From CAITWF01 sp038231575 (GTDB lineage Bacteria > Verrucomicrobiota > Verrucomicrobiia > Opitutales > Opitutaceae): a stretch of 64,000 bases of DNA. The stretch spans positions 15,206 through 79,205 of the forward strand of contig JBBRLB010000004.1 in assembly GCA_038231575.1 (NCBI GenBank), read 5' to 3'. Numbering within the stretch: position 1 is the first letter of the stretch; each line of letters begins with the position of its first letter. The notes beneath the pieces are model-generated. The model had not been told where the DNA came from, made no database searches, and worked only from the letters and a program-made list of their open reading frames with translations. Below, in pieces: positions 56,482 to 64,000 of this stretch. The position numbers were made by a program, and so were the translations under genes.

Positions 56482-56803
56482 GCCTCCGGCGCCTCCGATC
56501 GACCCTCGGGTCTCCACCCCTCCAGCGCGGGGGTAAGACCGGACAGTGAAGGGAAATTCTGCCCCTTCCCTGCTCGATCCGGCGGGATCGCTCCCCACTG
56601 GGAAGCCGACGTGCACTGCTCACGCTGGCGCCAATCACGCACCGTCGACCTCACAACGCGCGCGTGCTCAATGATTTTGCCCCAGATTTCCCGGCACCTG
56701 AAAATATTTTCGCGCCAGCACCGCGGCAGTAGCCGACGGCGGATCGTGCGGATTGCCACGCGGGAACCGCGCCCGCTCGGGGGGTTCGATGTCGTTGTTG
56801 GTT
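56482..56803. other. Intergenic stretch without a gene
   Basis: I see no convincing coding frame. The first 80 bp after dsbD contain imperfect GC-rich inverted repeats (GGTCTCCACCCC with GGGGGTAAGACC near 56509-56550). The rest includes a short AT-rich island (AAAATATTTTCGC, near 56701-56713) that could hold a promoter for the lysozyme-like gene, but no clear boxes. Confidence 0.4.
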
Positions 56804-57415
56804 ATGAAATCGTCCCTGAGCCTCCTCTGTCTGGTGCTGGTTTCGAGCGCGTTCGCCACAAGCGAAATCGCGCTCCCGACTCCCGTGCCCGCGTCTGATG
56901 ACGCATTGCTGGCCGCGATTGCCGAGGTGGAGACGAGTAACAATCCCTCCTTGATTGGCAGTCACGGCGAACGCACGCACCTGCAGATCGCGCCGTCCAC
57001 GTGGGTGCGGTTTTCCCAACTGCCGCACTCGGCGGCGGCCGCTCATCCGGAGGAAACCGACCGCGTCGCGCGCGCTTATCTGGCCAGCATCCGCAGCCGG
57101 CTGAAATCGCGGGGCTTGCCGGAAACTCCCTTCTTCATCGCCGCCGCGTGGAATGTCGGACCCGGCTGGAAGGTTCTGCCGTCCGGCACCGCCGCTTACG
57201 CGGAACGCGTGGCCAATCTGGTCAAGGCAGCCACCGCAACGGCCGCAGCGCCCAAGCCAGCCGTCCCGACAATTGTGGTGGAATGGGATGCTCCGCCCGC
57301 GACGCCCACCGACACGATGGTCGTCACCCTCTCCACGACCCGCCCGCTTTTCCACCTGACCCTCGCCAACGAGTTGGCCGGACGATCGCCGCGAAAAGAT
57401 TCTCCCGCATTTTGA
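56804..57415 (+). CDS. Small exported lysozyme/transglycosylase-like protein
   Basis: A 203-residue protein starting at the ATG followed by KSSLSLLCLVLVSSAFATSE, a signal peptide. Residues 25-140 resemble the lysozyme-like fold: LLAAIAEVETSNNPSLIGSH supplies a catalytic-type Glu, ERTHLQIAPSTWVRF matches the 'G/YQI-x-P-x-TW' region, and FFIAAAWNVGPGWKV matches the late 'AYNAGPG' region. The C-terminal 60 residues are a Pro/Thr-rich tail of unknown role. It probably cleaves or binds peptidoglycan. An alternative start at 56789 would add five residues. Confidence 0.6.
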   Translation: MKSSLSLLCLVLVSSAFATSEIALPTPVPASDDALLAAIAEVETSNNPSLIGSHGERTHLQIAPSTWVRFSQLPHSAAAAHPEETDRVARAYLASIRSRLKSRGLPETPFFIAAAWNVGPGWKVLPSGTAAYAERVANLVKAATATAAAPKPAVPTIVVEWDAPPATPTDTMVVTLSTTRPLFHLTLANELAGRSPRKDSPAF

Positions 57416-57448
57416 TTTCAGCGCCCCGCGCGGCTCCCCAAACCTCCA

Positions 57449-57500
57449 ACCTTGGGCTATCTAAGGAAAGAGCTTGCTCTCTACCTTAGACTATCTAGGT
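57449..57500. promoter_or_regulatory. Two 18-bp direct repeats before padR, candidate autoregulatory operators
   Basis: ACCTTGGGCTATCTAAGG (57449-57466) and ACCTTAGACTATCTAGGT (57483-57500) match at 14 of 18 positions and are 34 bp apart, about three helical turns. Each is also an imperfect dyad (ACCT...AGGT), as expected for a dimeric winged-helix repressor. The second copy ends 8 bp before the padR ATG. Confidence 0.6.
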
Positions 57501-57508
57501 GAGTGGGC

Positions 57509-57838
57509 ATGGCCGACAAACATGAACTCCTTCCGGGCACCCTCGACCTCCTCGTGCTGCGCGTCCTCACGCGCGGCGAGTTGCACGGCTGGGGCATCAC
57601 CAACAAGCTCGAGCAACTCTCGAAGAGCGCGTTGCAGGTGGATGAGGGCTCCCTCTACCCGTCCCTCTATCGGATGGAGGACAAAGGCTGGATCGAGGCC
57701 GAGTGGAAACTGACCGAGAACAACCGGCGCGCGAAATATTACACCCTCACGCGCGCCGGACGGAAGCAGCTCGAGACCGAGGAGAAACTCTGGAATCGCA
57801 CGAGCGCCATCATGGCGATGGTGGTGCCGGCGACCTGA
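57509..57838 (+). CDS. PadR-family transcriptional regulator
   Basis: A 109-residue winged-helix protein starting at the ATG followed by ADKHELLPGTLDLLVLRVLT, a near-perfect PadR opening. The DNA-binding helix and wing include ALQVDEGSLYPSLYRMEDKG and WKLTENNRRAKYYTLTRAGR, both diagnostic. It lacks the extended C-terminal dimerisation helix of larger PadRs, like other short PadR-s1 members. The repeats just upstream suggest autoregulation. The adjacent permease gene, 28 bp downstream, is its probable target, a pairing widespread in Acidobacteriota and Verrucomicrobiota. Confidence 0.92.
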   Translation: MADKHELLPGTLDLLVLRVLTRGELHGWGITNKLEQLSKSALQVDEGSLYPSLYRMEDKGWIEAEWKLTENNRRAKYYTLTRAGRKQLETEEKLWNRTSAIMAMVVPAT

Positions 57839-57866
57839 CGGAAAACACTCAACCCCGCCCGACCCC

Positions 57867-60521
57867 ATGAACCCGCTCCGCCGCTTGGCCCGCCGTTTCC
57901 GTTTTCTGTTTCGCCGTGATCGCGTGGAGACCGAGATGGCGGAAGAGATGCGTTTTCATCTCGAGCAACGCGCCGCCGATCTCGCGGCCGAGGGCTTGCC
58001 GGACGCGGAAGCGCGTTATGCCGCGCAGCGTCGCTTCGGCAACGCGGGCGTCCTGCGCGAGCGCGCGCGCGACACGTGGGGTTGGGGCTGGCTCGAACGC
58101 GCGTTGAAAGATCTTCGCTTCGCGCTGCGACAGCTCGCGGGCAATCCCGGTTTCGCGGTGCTCGCGATCGTCACGCTCGTGCTCGGCATCGGCGCGAACA
58201 CCGCGATGTTCGGCATGATCCAGACCATCCTGTTCAAGCCGCTGCCCTATCCGGCGAGCGACCAGTTGGTCCGTCTCTACCGCGCCACCCCGCAAAATCA
58301 CAACGGCCACATCGCCCCGGCTGACTTCCTCGATTTCCAGCGCGCCAGCACCGGCCTCGGCGAAGTGGCCGCGTATACTCCCGCGAATGCGAGCCTGTCG
58401 GAACCGGGTCATCCGGCCGAGATGGCCTACGCCGGGCGGATCACCGCCAATCTCTTTGCCCTGCTTGGCCTCCCACCGCAGCTCGGCCGCTCCTTCCGTC
58501 CCGACGAGGAAACGCCCGGCCGCGATCGCGTCGTCATCCTCAGCCAGCGGGTCTGGCTCAAACGTTACGGGGGCAAGCCCGCCATCATCGGCCGCACCCT
58601 CCGGATCGATGGAGAGCCGCATCAGGTCGTGGGCGTGATGCCGGCCACGTTCAACGATTGGCGCCATCTGGGCATGATCGACTTCTTCCGGCCGCTGGCT
58701 TTCACTCCCGAGCAGGCGGCGGACCGCCGCGGTCCCTTGCTCCGCGTGGTCCTCCGGCGCTCCCCGACGCGGACGTTGGCGGATGTCGCTGGCTTCGTCA
58801 CCGACTTCGGCTCGCGCCTGGCGAAAGATTTTCCCGAGGCCAACGCCGCGAGTTCCTGGCGAGCGGAACTTTTGCCCAACACCATCGCGGGCAAATCCGC
58901 CTGGCCGATGTTCAACATGATGATCGCCCTCTCGGGCCTCGTGCTGCTCATCGCCTGCTCGAATCTCGCGAACCTGCTCCTCGCCCGCACGATGGCGCGC
59001 GCCCGGGAATTCGCGGTGCGCGGCGCGCTCGGCGCCTCGCGCCTGCAGTTGCTGCGCCCGCTGGTCGCCGAATCGCTCCTGCTCTCGTTGCTGGGCGGCG
59101 CCGGCGCCGTCTTGTTCTCTCTCTGGTTCCGCGACTACATGGCCGTGCGCTCCGTGGGCGAGAATGGCGAGGGCGTCATGATGGAGATCGGCTGGCCGCT
59201 GTTCGGCTGGGCTTTTGCCGCGTCCCTCGTCACGGCCGTGGCTTTCGGCCTGGCCCCGGCCTTGTTCGCCCTGCGGCTGGATCTGAACAGCACCCTGAAG
59301 AGCGGTGGACGCGGTGTGCTGGGCGGACGCGGGCACCAGCGTTTCCGTCAGGCGCTCATCGTCGGCCAATTTGCCGTCGCGATGACGCTCCTCGCGGCCG
59401 CCGGTGTTCAAATCGGCGGTTTACAGGAGTTGAACAACCGGCGCACCGGCTGGTCCTCCGAACATCTCGTTACCGGCACCATTCTCCTCCCCGCCGCCAC
59501 CTATGCGGACGCGGATAAAATCAACGCCTTTCAGCATCTCACCCTCGAACAGCTCACGGCCCTGCCTGGCGTGGCCTCAGCCAGTATCTCGTCGTTCACG
59601 CCCTTCCTCACGTGGCCGGACACGCGGAGATTTGTCGTCGAGGGCCGCAACCGGCCTGAGCCGGGCAAGGAACCCGCCGCGAGCGTCAACAGCGTGAGTC
59701 CCGGATATTTCGACGCCTACGGCACGCGCGTGCTCGCGGGCCGCGCCTTCGACGCGCGCGACACCGCCCAGGCACCAAAGGTTTTCATCGTGAGCGAACT
59801 CACTGCGCGGGCACTGTTCGGCACCGCGAATCCGATCGGCCAGCGCCTCACGCAGGTGACGGACCGCAATCCCCGTTCGGGTGAAATCGTCGGCGTCGTC
59901 GCCGATGTGGAACCCGCCGACACCGACCTCAACCTCGTGCCCAGCCAGATCTACCAACCCATGGCTCAGGAACCCCGGCGCATGAATGAAATCGCCGTGC
60001 GCACCACGGGCGTGGCGCCGTCCGTCCTCGTGGACAGCATCCGGACGACGATGGCGCGGCTCGATCCGGATCTGCCCGTGCGTCGACTCCAGCACGCCGA
60101 CCTCACGGTTGAGCGCACCAATTACCAAGTCGCCGTCGGCCGCGATATCTTCGCCGGCATGGCCGTGCTCGGGCTGGGTCTGGCCGCGTTGGGGATCTAC
60201 GGCGTGATTGCGCGCACGATGGCGCAACGCACCGGCGAGTTCGCCATCCGCCTCGCGCTCGGTGCCACCCTCGGCAACATCACCCGCCTCGTCCTCGCTT
60301 CCGGCGTGAAGCTGGCGCTTATCGGTTCCATCCTCGGCCTGCTCGGCGGCATCGGCGCCTGCCGTCTGTTGGCCTCGATGAATCCCGGCATGCACATGAA
60401 CAGCACCGCGGTGTTGATCGGGACCATGCTTCTGCTCATCGCCGTGGCCCTGCTCGCCTGCTGGCTCCCCGCGCGTCGCGCCGGAAAAGTCGACGCGATG
60501 AGCGTGTTGCGCGCCGAATGA
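57867..60521 (+). CDS. ADOP-type FtsX/MacB permease
   Basis: An 884-residue inner-membrane protein. The N-terminal region (DRVETEMAEEMRFHLEQRAA, ARYAAQRRFGN) is the cap typical of 'duplicated orphan permease' proteins. Two MacB_PCD-FtsX units follow, with helices near residues 95-120 (FAVLAIVTLVLGIGANTAMF), a first FtsX cluster about 350-460 and a second at the C-terminus (VIARTMAQRTGEFAIRLALG). No ATPase gene is nearby, consistent with 'orphan'. These proteins are thought to act in efflux or envelope stress. It forms an operon with padR. Confidence 0.9.
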   Translation: MNPLRRLARRFRFLFRRDRVETEMAEEMRFHLEQRAADLAAEGLPDAEARYAAQRRFGNAGVLRERARDTWGWGWLERALKDLRFALRQLAGNPGFAVLAIVTLVLGIGANTAMFGMIQTILFKPLPYPASDQLVRLYRATPQNHNGHIAPADFLDFQRASTGLGEVAAYTPANASLSEPGHPAEMAYAGRITANLFALLGLPPQLGRSFRPDEETPGRDRVVILSQRVWLKRYGGKPAIIGRTLRIDGEPHQVVGVMPATFNDWRHLGMIDFFRPLAFTPEQAADRRGPLLRVVLRRSPTRTLADVAGFVTDFGSRLAKDFPEANAASSWRAELLPNTIAGKSAWPMFNMMIALSGLVLLIACSNLANLLLARTMARAREFAVRGALGASRLQLLRPLVAESLLLSLLGGAGAVLFSLWFRDYMAVRSVGENGEGVMMEIGWPLFGWAFAASLVTAVAFGLAPALFALRLDLNSTLKSGGRGVLGGRGHQRFRQALIVGQFAVAMTLLAAAGVQIGGLQELNNRRTGWSSEHLVTGTILLPAATYADADKINAFQHLTLEQLTALPGVASASISSFTPFLTWPDTRRFVVEGRNRPEPGKEPAASVNSVSPGYFDAYGTRVLAGRAFDARDTAQAPKVFIVSELTARALFGTANPIGQRLTQVTDRNPRSGEIVGVVADVEPADTDLNLVPSQIYQPMAQEPRRMNEIAVRTTGVAPSVLVDSIRTTMARLDPDLPVRRLQHADLTVERTNYQVAVGRDIFAGMAVLGLGLAALGIYGVIARTMAQRTGEFAIRLALGATLGNITRLVLASGVKLALIGSILGLLGGIGACRLLASMNPGMHMNSTAVLIGTMLLLIAVALLACWLPARRAGKVDAMSVLRAE

Positions 60522-60582
60522 GCGGAAGGCTGGGCGAGTCCGATCCCTCACCCGCACCGCAGGATCCACGCATCCACTGCAC

Positions 60583-60608
60583 GGCGCGTCAAGGATAACG
60601 CGCCCTAC
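60583..60608 (-). repeat. REP-like GTAG-headed palindrome
   Basis: Read on the minus strand it is GTAG followed by GGCGCGTTATCCTTGACGCG and CC, a clean palindrome (arms GGCGCGT and ACGCGCC). It lies between the permease and TPR genes. Confidence 0.65.
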
Positions 60609-60647
60609 CCACCGACCCTCTTAATCTTCCGCTCTCCCCTTCCGCTC

Positions 60648-61514
60648 ATGCGCCTCCTTCTCTCCCTCCTGCTCGCCGCCACCATCAACCCCGCCCGCGC
60701 CGCGATCGCTCCCGACAAAATCGAAAACGTCCGCAGCCTGCTCCGCGATCGCAAAGTCGCTGAGGCCGAGTCCGCCGCGAAAGCCCTCGTCGCGGCGAAC
60801 GCCACCGACGCCGAGGCGCACGCCTTGCTCGCGACTGCGCGCGTGGCGAAAGACGACGCCGATGGCGCCGTCACCGCCAGCGAGAAAGCCGCCCAACTCG
60901 CTCCGGCGAGCAGCGAAATCCAGCGCCTGCTCGGCGACACCTACGGTTTCGCGGCGCAGAAAGCCGGCATGCTCTCGAAAATCGGCTGGGCGAAAAAATG
61001 CCGCGCCGCCTACGAAAAAGCCGTCGAGCTGGATCCCGCGAATCTCACCGCGCGGAGCAGCCTCATGGGTTTTTATCAAATGGCGCCCGGCGTGATGGGC
61101 GGCGGCATCGACAAGGCCACCGAGCAAGCCGCCGCGATCAAAAAAATCGACGCCACGCGCGGCCGCATTGCCTACGCGACGCTCTACACCGGCGAAAAGA
61201 AATACCCCGAGGCGTTCGCCGCGCTGGACGAAGTCCTCCAAGCCGAGCCGGCTCACTATGCCGCGCTCTTCCAATTCGGCCGGCTCGCCGCGATTTCCGG
61301 CGAACGCACGGACGCCGGCCTCGTGGCGCTGAAGAAATGCCTCACGCTCACGCCGCCGCCCGGTGCGCCCGGACACGAAGCCGCCCACTGGCGCCTCGGC
61401 AATCTGTGGGAAAAGAAGGGCGACCAAACCGCCGCCCGCGCCGCCTATCAGGCCGCCCTCGCGCTCAATCCGAATTTTCCCCAGGCGATCGATTCCCTGA
61501 AGAAACTCCATTGA
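60648..61514 (+). CDS. Exported TPR protein
   Basis: A 288-residue protein with a signal peptide (about residues 1-20) and five or six tetratricopeptide-like helical pairs (VAEAESAAKALVAANATDAE, YEKAVELDPANLTARSSLMG, AAYQAALALNPNFPQAIDSL). Methionines are unusually concentrated in one stretch (MGFYQMAPGVMGG). It probably mediates protein contacts in the periplasm. The assignment to TPR is clear, the partner is not. Confidence 0.8.
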   Translation: MRLLLSLLLAATINPARAAIAPDKIENVRSLLRDRKVAEAESAAKALVAANATDAEAHALLATARVAKDDADGAVTASEKAAQLAPASSEIQRLLGDTYGFAAQKAGMLSKIGWAKKCRAAYEKAVELDPANLTARSSLMGFYQMAPGVMGGGIDKATEQAAAIKKIDATRGRIAYATLYTGEKKYPEAFAALDEVLQAEPAHYAALFQFGRLAAISGERTDAGLVALKKCLTLTPPPGAPGHEAAHWRLGNLWEKKGDQTAARAAYQAALALNPNFPQAIDSLKKLH

Positions 61515-61586
61515 GCAGCCGTGAGGCGGCGCCAGGGAAAGCGCGCGACGGCGGAGTTCACCGGCACCCGCAGAGCGATGCTGAAT

Positions 61587-62060
61587 TTATCGCGGACCGA
61601 ACCGGAGCCAGAGCGCGAGGCCGAGGTTGACGAGAAATAGCGCGTGAAAGAACAGGTGCAGTAGATTCGGCCGCGGATTGTCACCGCGCGCCGGCAACGC
61701 CTGCTTGGTCCCGGCATACATCGCGGCATACAAGCGTTTCGTTTCTTCCCTGGTGCCGAAAAAATACGGCAGCCACCACATCGCGATCGCGGACACCACC
61801 GTGATGCCGCAGTAAACCCACCAGTAAGTCGCGATGTGGTCGGGCACCGGCGCATTCCAGAAGCGCAGCGCGTAGATCAGCGCCACGCCGGGAAACACCG
61901 CGTTGATCAAGGTGCCGATCCAGAATTTCCTGCGGCCGATCGCGGCCCGCACCTGGCGGCCATGCGCCCAGCCGGGGATGTCGACGAGGTCGTGAAACAC
62001 GACCAGCGCGAATTGCAGCGAAATCAGAATCGCGAACCAGCCGGGGAGCGTGGGGTGCAT
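61587..62060 (-). CDS. Unrecognised small integral membrane protein
   Basis: A 157-residue protein starting at the ATG followed by HPTLPGWFAILISLQFALVV. Four hydrophobic helices are visible (the opening segment, FWIGTLINAVFPGVALIYAL, a WWVYCGITVVSAIAMWWLP segment and LLHLFFHALFLVNLGLALWL). Charged motifs are VFHDLVDIPGWAHG and GTREETKRLYAAMYAGTKQ. Histidines at the first and last helices might bind a metal or heme, but I recognise no family. It is transcribed opposite to the TPR gene. Confidence 0.55.
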   Translation of the reverse strand: MHPTLPGWFAILISLQFALVVFHDLVDIPGWAHGRQVRAAIGRRKFWIGTLINAVFPGVALIYALRFWNAPVPDHIATYWWVYCGITVVSAIAMWWLPYFFGTREETKRLYAAMYAGTKQALPARGDNPRPNLLHLFFHALFLVNLGLALWLRFGPR

Positions 62061-62306
62061 CGCGCTCCCATCCGAAACCCATCCAGCCCGCGTCGTCAAT
62101 CAACGCGTCATCGCCGCGTCATCGCCGCGCGACGCGATGTGCGCCGCGCCGATCTTCGCGGCCGCCCAGCCAGCCCTGCGCTGACGCGCCGACCAACCAA
62201 CCAATTAATCAATAAACGCCGAAGCCCGATCGCCGGCGCCCGCCGACCCACAACAGTCAGCGGCACCGTGCGACCGGGCCTGGCGTAAGCAAAAGGAACG
62301 AACGAC

Positions 62307-62672
62307 TCAGACTTCCGGGTTGATCTGGATCGGGAGGATGAAGCGCTTCGCACCCGCGGTCGCGTCAGTCGCGCCCGTTTCAAAGCGCCACTGGCGGAAG
62401 GCCGACACGACTTGCTTCCGCAACACCGGATCACTGACCCAGAGCACTTGGATGTCGCGCGGCTGGCCGGCTTGATCGAGGGAGAATTCGACGTTGACCA
62501 CCGCTCCGGTGAAGGTGCGCGGGAGGTTGGTGAGCGGGACGACCGAGGAAGCGACGACGCGCGGGGCTGGTGTGGCGGCGGCCTTGGCTGAATCCTTCAG
62601 GGAATAAGCAGCCGCGTTGACGGTGAGAGCCACGCCCGTGAGGGCGGCGAGGAGGAGGGACTTTTTGTTCAT
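62307..62672 (-). CDS. Small exported TonB-C-terminal-like protein
   Basis: A 121-residue protein with a signal peptide (MNKKSLLLAALTGVALTVNA). The mature part matches the TonB C-terminal/energy-transducer fold: a hydrophobic strand (FTGAVVNVEFSLDQAGQPRD), then DIQVLWVSDPVLRKQVVSAF and RQWRFETG, equivalent to the 'A-V-x-A-V-x-x-W-x-F-x-P' segment. It lacks the membrane anchor and Pro-rich linker of real TonB, so it is a free periplasmic domain. Confidence 0.7.
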   Translation of the reverse strand: MNKKSLLLAALTGVALTVNAAAYSLKDSAKAAATPAPRVVASSVVPLTNLPRTFTGAVVNVEFSLDQAGQPRDIQVLWVSDPVLRKQVVSAFRQWRFETGATDATAGAKRFILPIQINPEV

Positions 62673-62832
62673 GTTATCGGGTGCTCCTTGCAGCGGAGCG
62701 TTGAGGTTGGATTGGGTGGTTGAGGGCGGTTCGGATTTCAGAAAAAATTTTCCGAGTTATCGCGGACCGTGCGGCTCCTTTTGCAGCGCGCGTGCCAACA
62801 TTTTCGCGCTTCCGTTACCCGTTCCGCTCCAA

Positions 62833-62872
62833 CGAAAACAGCGGACCGGGTCAAACGACCCGGCTGTTTTCG
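62833..62872. terminator. Long composite hairpin, possible bidirectional terminator
   Basis: CGAAAACAGC (62833-62842) pairs with GCTGTTTTCG (62863-62872), and inside CGGGTC (62847-62852) pairs with GACCCG (62857-62862) around AAAC. The A-run on one side and T-run on the other would support termination from either strand, most plausibly for the AlkD-like gene on the minus strand. Confidence 0.6.
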
Positions 62873-62956
62873 TCCCCAAATGTGAAACCCGATTTTCCCA
62901 CGCGCGGGATTTTTTAGAGGCCGATCGCGGAAAAAATCGGACCCAGCCCGCGCGTC

Positions 62957-62974
62957 ACGCGAATCGCCGCGAAT
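62957..62974 (-). repeat. 18-bp repeat shared with 10029-10046
   Basis: Its reverse complement is ATTCGCGGCGATTCGCGT, the same 18 bp seen before yhbY. The flanks after it also share CGCGGGCT. It appears to be a small dispersed element. Confidence 0.45.
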
Positions 62975-63036
62975 AAAATATGTTCTGACGACCGCGTTCA
63001 GCGGCGGCCCGCAGCTCGTTCAATTTTAATGCGCGC

Positions 63037-63744
63037 TCAGCACCGCACCGTCTTCCGCTTCGGCGCGACCGGTGCCCCGCGACGGCTTTTCAAAATGTAA
63101 CTTTCGGCATCCGGAAGTTTGCAGGCCGTCTCTCCCATATCGACCTCGACCTTGCCGAGCTTCCGCGCCGTCGCGATCGCTTTGTCGCCGAGCGCGGCGA
63201 CATACGTGCCACACGCGATCACGAAACCGTTCATCGCCGAGCGCACATCGTCGGGCGCCGCCGCCAGCGTCTTTATCACGCGATCGAGCAGCGCGGAGAA
63301 TTGTTTCACCGGCAGTTGCTCATCGGGCGTGATCGCCGCGAGCGCGCTCAGCGTCTTCCAACCTGACACCGCGACGCTCTCCGCCGGCGAATCGATCCAC
63401 CGCACCGCGAGCGTGAAACCCTCGGGGTGTTCCGACGCGACCCACGGCACAATCGTCCCGGAAATCATGTTCCAGCCGGCGGACTTCGCCCACGACTCGA
63501 GCTGCGCCGGCGTCATCTTCGCGCCGTCGATGATCATGCCGGCGAGGTATTGCGCATCGCCGTTGCCGGTCGCGTAGAGTTTCAACGCCAACGCCTGGTC
63601 CCCTTTGATTTTTTTCTGGACGACTTTCAGGTCGGCGACCTTCACCCCGAAGAACGGCTCCTTCGCGCCGTGTTTCACGAGCAGTTTCTTCGTGGCCTCG
63701 CTGCCTTTCGCCGCGAGTTCGGACATCACTTGATCGAGCGTCAT
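63037..63744 (-). CDS. DNA alkylation repair-like (AlkD family) HEAT protein
   Basis: A 235-residue protein starting at the ATG followed by TLDQVMSELAAKGSEATKKL. The sequence KHGAKEPFFGVKVADLKVVQ is a strong match to AlkD-type DNA glycosylase-like proteins, which use HEAT-like repeats to cradle DNA (later HEAT units ALALKLYATGNGDAQYLAGM, GFTLAVRWIDSPAES). The C-terminus is an unusual Lys/Arg-rich tail (ILKSRRGAPVAPKRKTVRC). Whether it excises alkylated bases cannot be judged from sequence alone; many paralogues have unknown roles. Confidence 0.78.
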   Translation of the reverse strand: MTLDQVMSELAAKGSEATKKLLVKHGAKEPFFGVKVADLKVVQKKIKGDQALALKLYATGNGDAQYLAGMIIDGAKMTPAQLESWAKSAGWNMISGTIVPWVASEHPEGFTLAVRWIDSPAESVAVSGWKTLSALAAITPDEQLPVKQFSALLDRVIKTLAAAPDDVRSAMNGFVIACGTYVAALGDKAIATARKLGKVEVDMGETACKLPDAESYILKSRRGAPVAPKRKTVRC

Positions 63745-64000
63745 GGGGAGCTGGAGCTGGGCGGAGAAAAGCGCGCCGGCGCCGGCTTTGCACTTCAATT
63801 TTTACCGGCTTTCGCTGCCGCCGTCCCGCGCCGGCGTCACAGTCCCGCGCTGGTCTTCGCCCTCGCGAGACCGAACTGCCACATACCCTCAGCCGGGATC
63901 ATGCAATTGAAGGCCAGAGGAGTTGATGAGAACCTGCCCTGGCCGAGAGTGCGGCAACTGCATCGCAGTCGTCGTCGTCGGCCAATTGTCGCAGGAGAAC
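63745..64000. other. Terminal stretch without a recognised gene
   Basis: The last 256 bp upstream of the AlkD-like gene show no reliable frame. Any gene beginning near the right edge would be cut off by the window. Confidence 0.4.

Larger units (their letters stand above)
62673..63036. other. Intergenic region with a strong hairpin and a shared repeat
   Basis: No gene is seen in these 364 bp. They contain the hairpin at 62833-62872 (described separately) and the reverse complement of the 18-bp repeat from 10029. There is also an AT-rich run (GATTTTTTAGAGGCC, near 62908-62922) that could hold promoter elements, but none is clear. Confidence 0.5.

Overview
The window is high-GC DNA from a Gram-negative bacterium that most resembles the Verrucomicrobiota, probably Opitutales/Opitutaceae. 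Three things point there: two very large PVC-type dehydrogenases in which a beta-propeller and HEAT repeats precede a CxxCH cytochrome; many secreted or propeller-bearing proteins with export signals; and a permease of the duplicated-orphan (ADOP) type beside a PadR regulator. The placement is inferred from gene content, since no rRNA or tRNA gene is visible. Nearly all sequence is chromosomal-style coding DNA. I see no phage, plasmid, transposase or CRISPR array.

Layout. 0-6.2 kb: secreted sorbosone-dehydrogenase-like cytochrome protein, S41 peptidase and TonB-dependent receptor. 6.2-9.1 kb: MsrP/MsrQ periplasmic methionine sulfoxide repair, then a convergent membrane-anchored esterase. 9.3-15.4 kb: RNA and ribosome housekeeping genes (RsuA-like pseudouridine synthase, YhbY, RsgA) mixed with a PQQ-type propeller protein, a threonine-dehydratase-like enzyme and a small secreted protein. 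15.4-24.1 kb: amidohydrolase, giant hybrid histidine kinase and LuxR-type response regulator in a tightly overlapping run, then a secreted Ig-like/repeat protein. 24.3-30 kb: GYF-RDD membrane protein and two tandem TIR-TM-TolB-like-TPR proteins. 30-33 kb: a four-gene bufferin-type RiPP locus (Cys-rich precursor, MNIO/DUF692 enzyme, DUF2063 partner, DoxX protein). 33-42 kb: D-2-hydroxyacid dehydrogenase, DUF2339/DUF3999 pair, YbaY-like lipoprotein and a glycosidase-like protein. 42-51.4 kb: two PVC-type cytochrome dehydrogenases flanking a PepSY/OmpR/histidine-kinase cassette. 51.4-64 kb: hydrolase remnant, aldo/keto reductase, peroxiredoxin-like/DsbD pair, lysozyme-like protein, PadR-ADOP pair, TPR protein, small membrane and TonB-C-like proteins, and an AlkD-like protein.

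The most interesting gene system is the bufferin-like operon on the minus strand. Its precursor has an export signal and two three-cysteine repeats. A strong terminator-like hairpin separates it from the modification genes, which would let the precursor be made in excess of the enzymes. Second are the paired TIR-TM-TolB-TPR proteins, whose predicted topology puts TIR inside and the TPR region outside the inner membrane.

At a smaller scale the window is littered with short palindromes of two kinds. One kind is REP-like, headed by GTAG and often in inverted pairs, and some copies lie in frame inside genes. The other is about 95-190 bp long with ends resembling GGCCGCAAAAAGGCGC. Both look like families that will recur across the genome.
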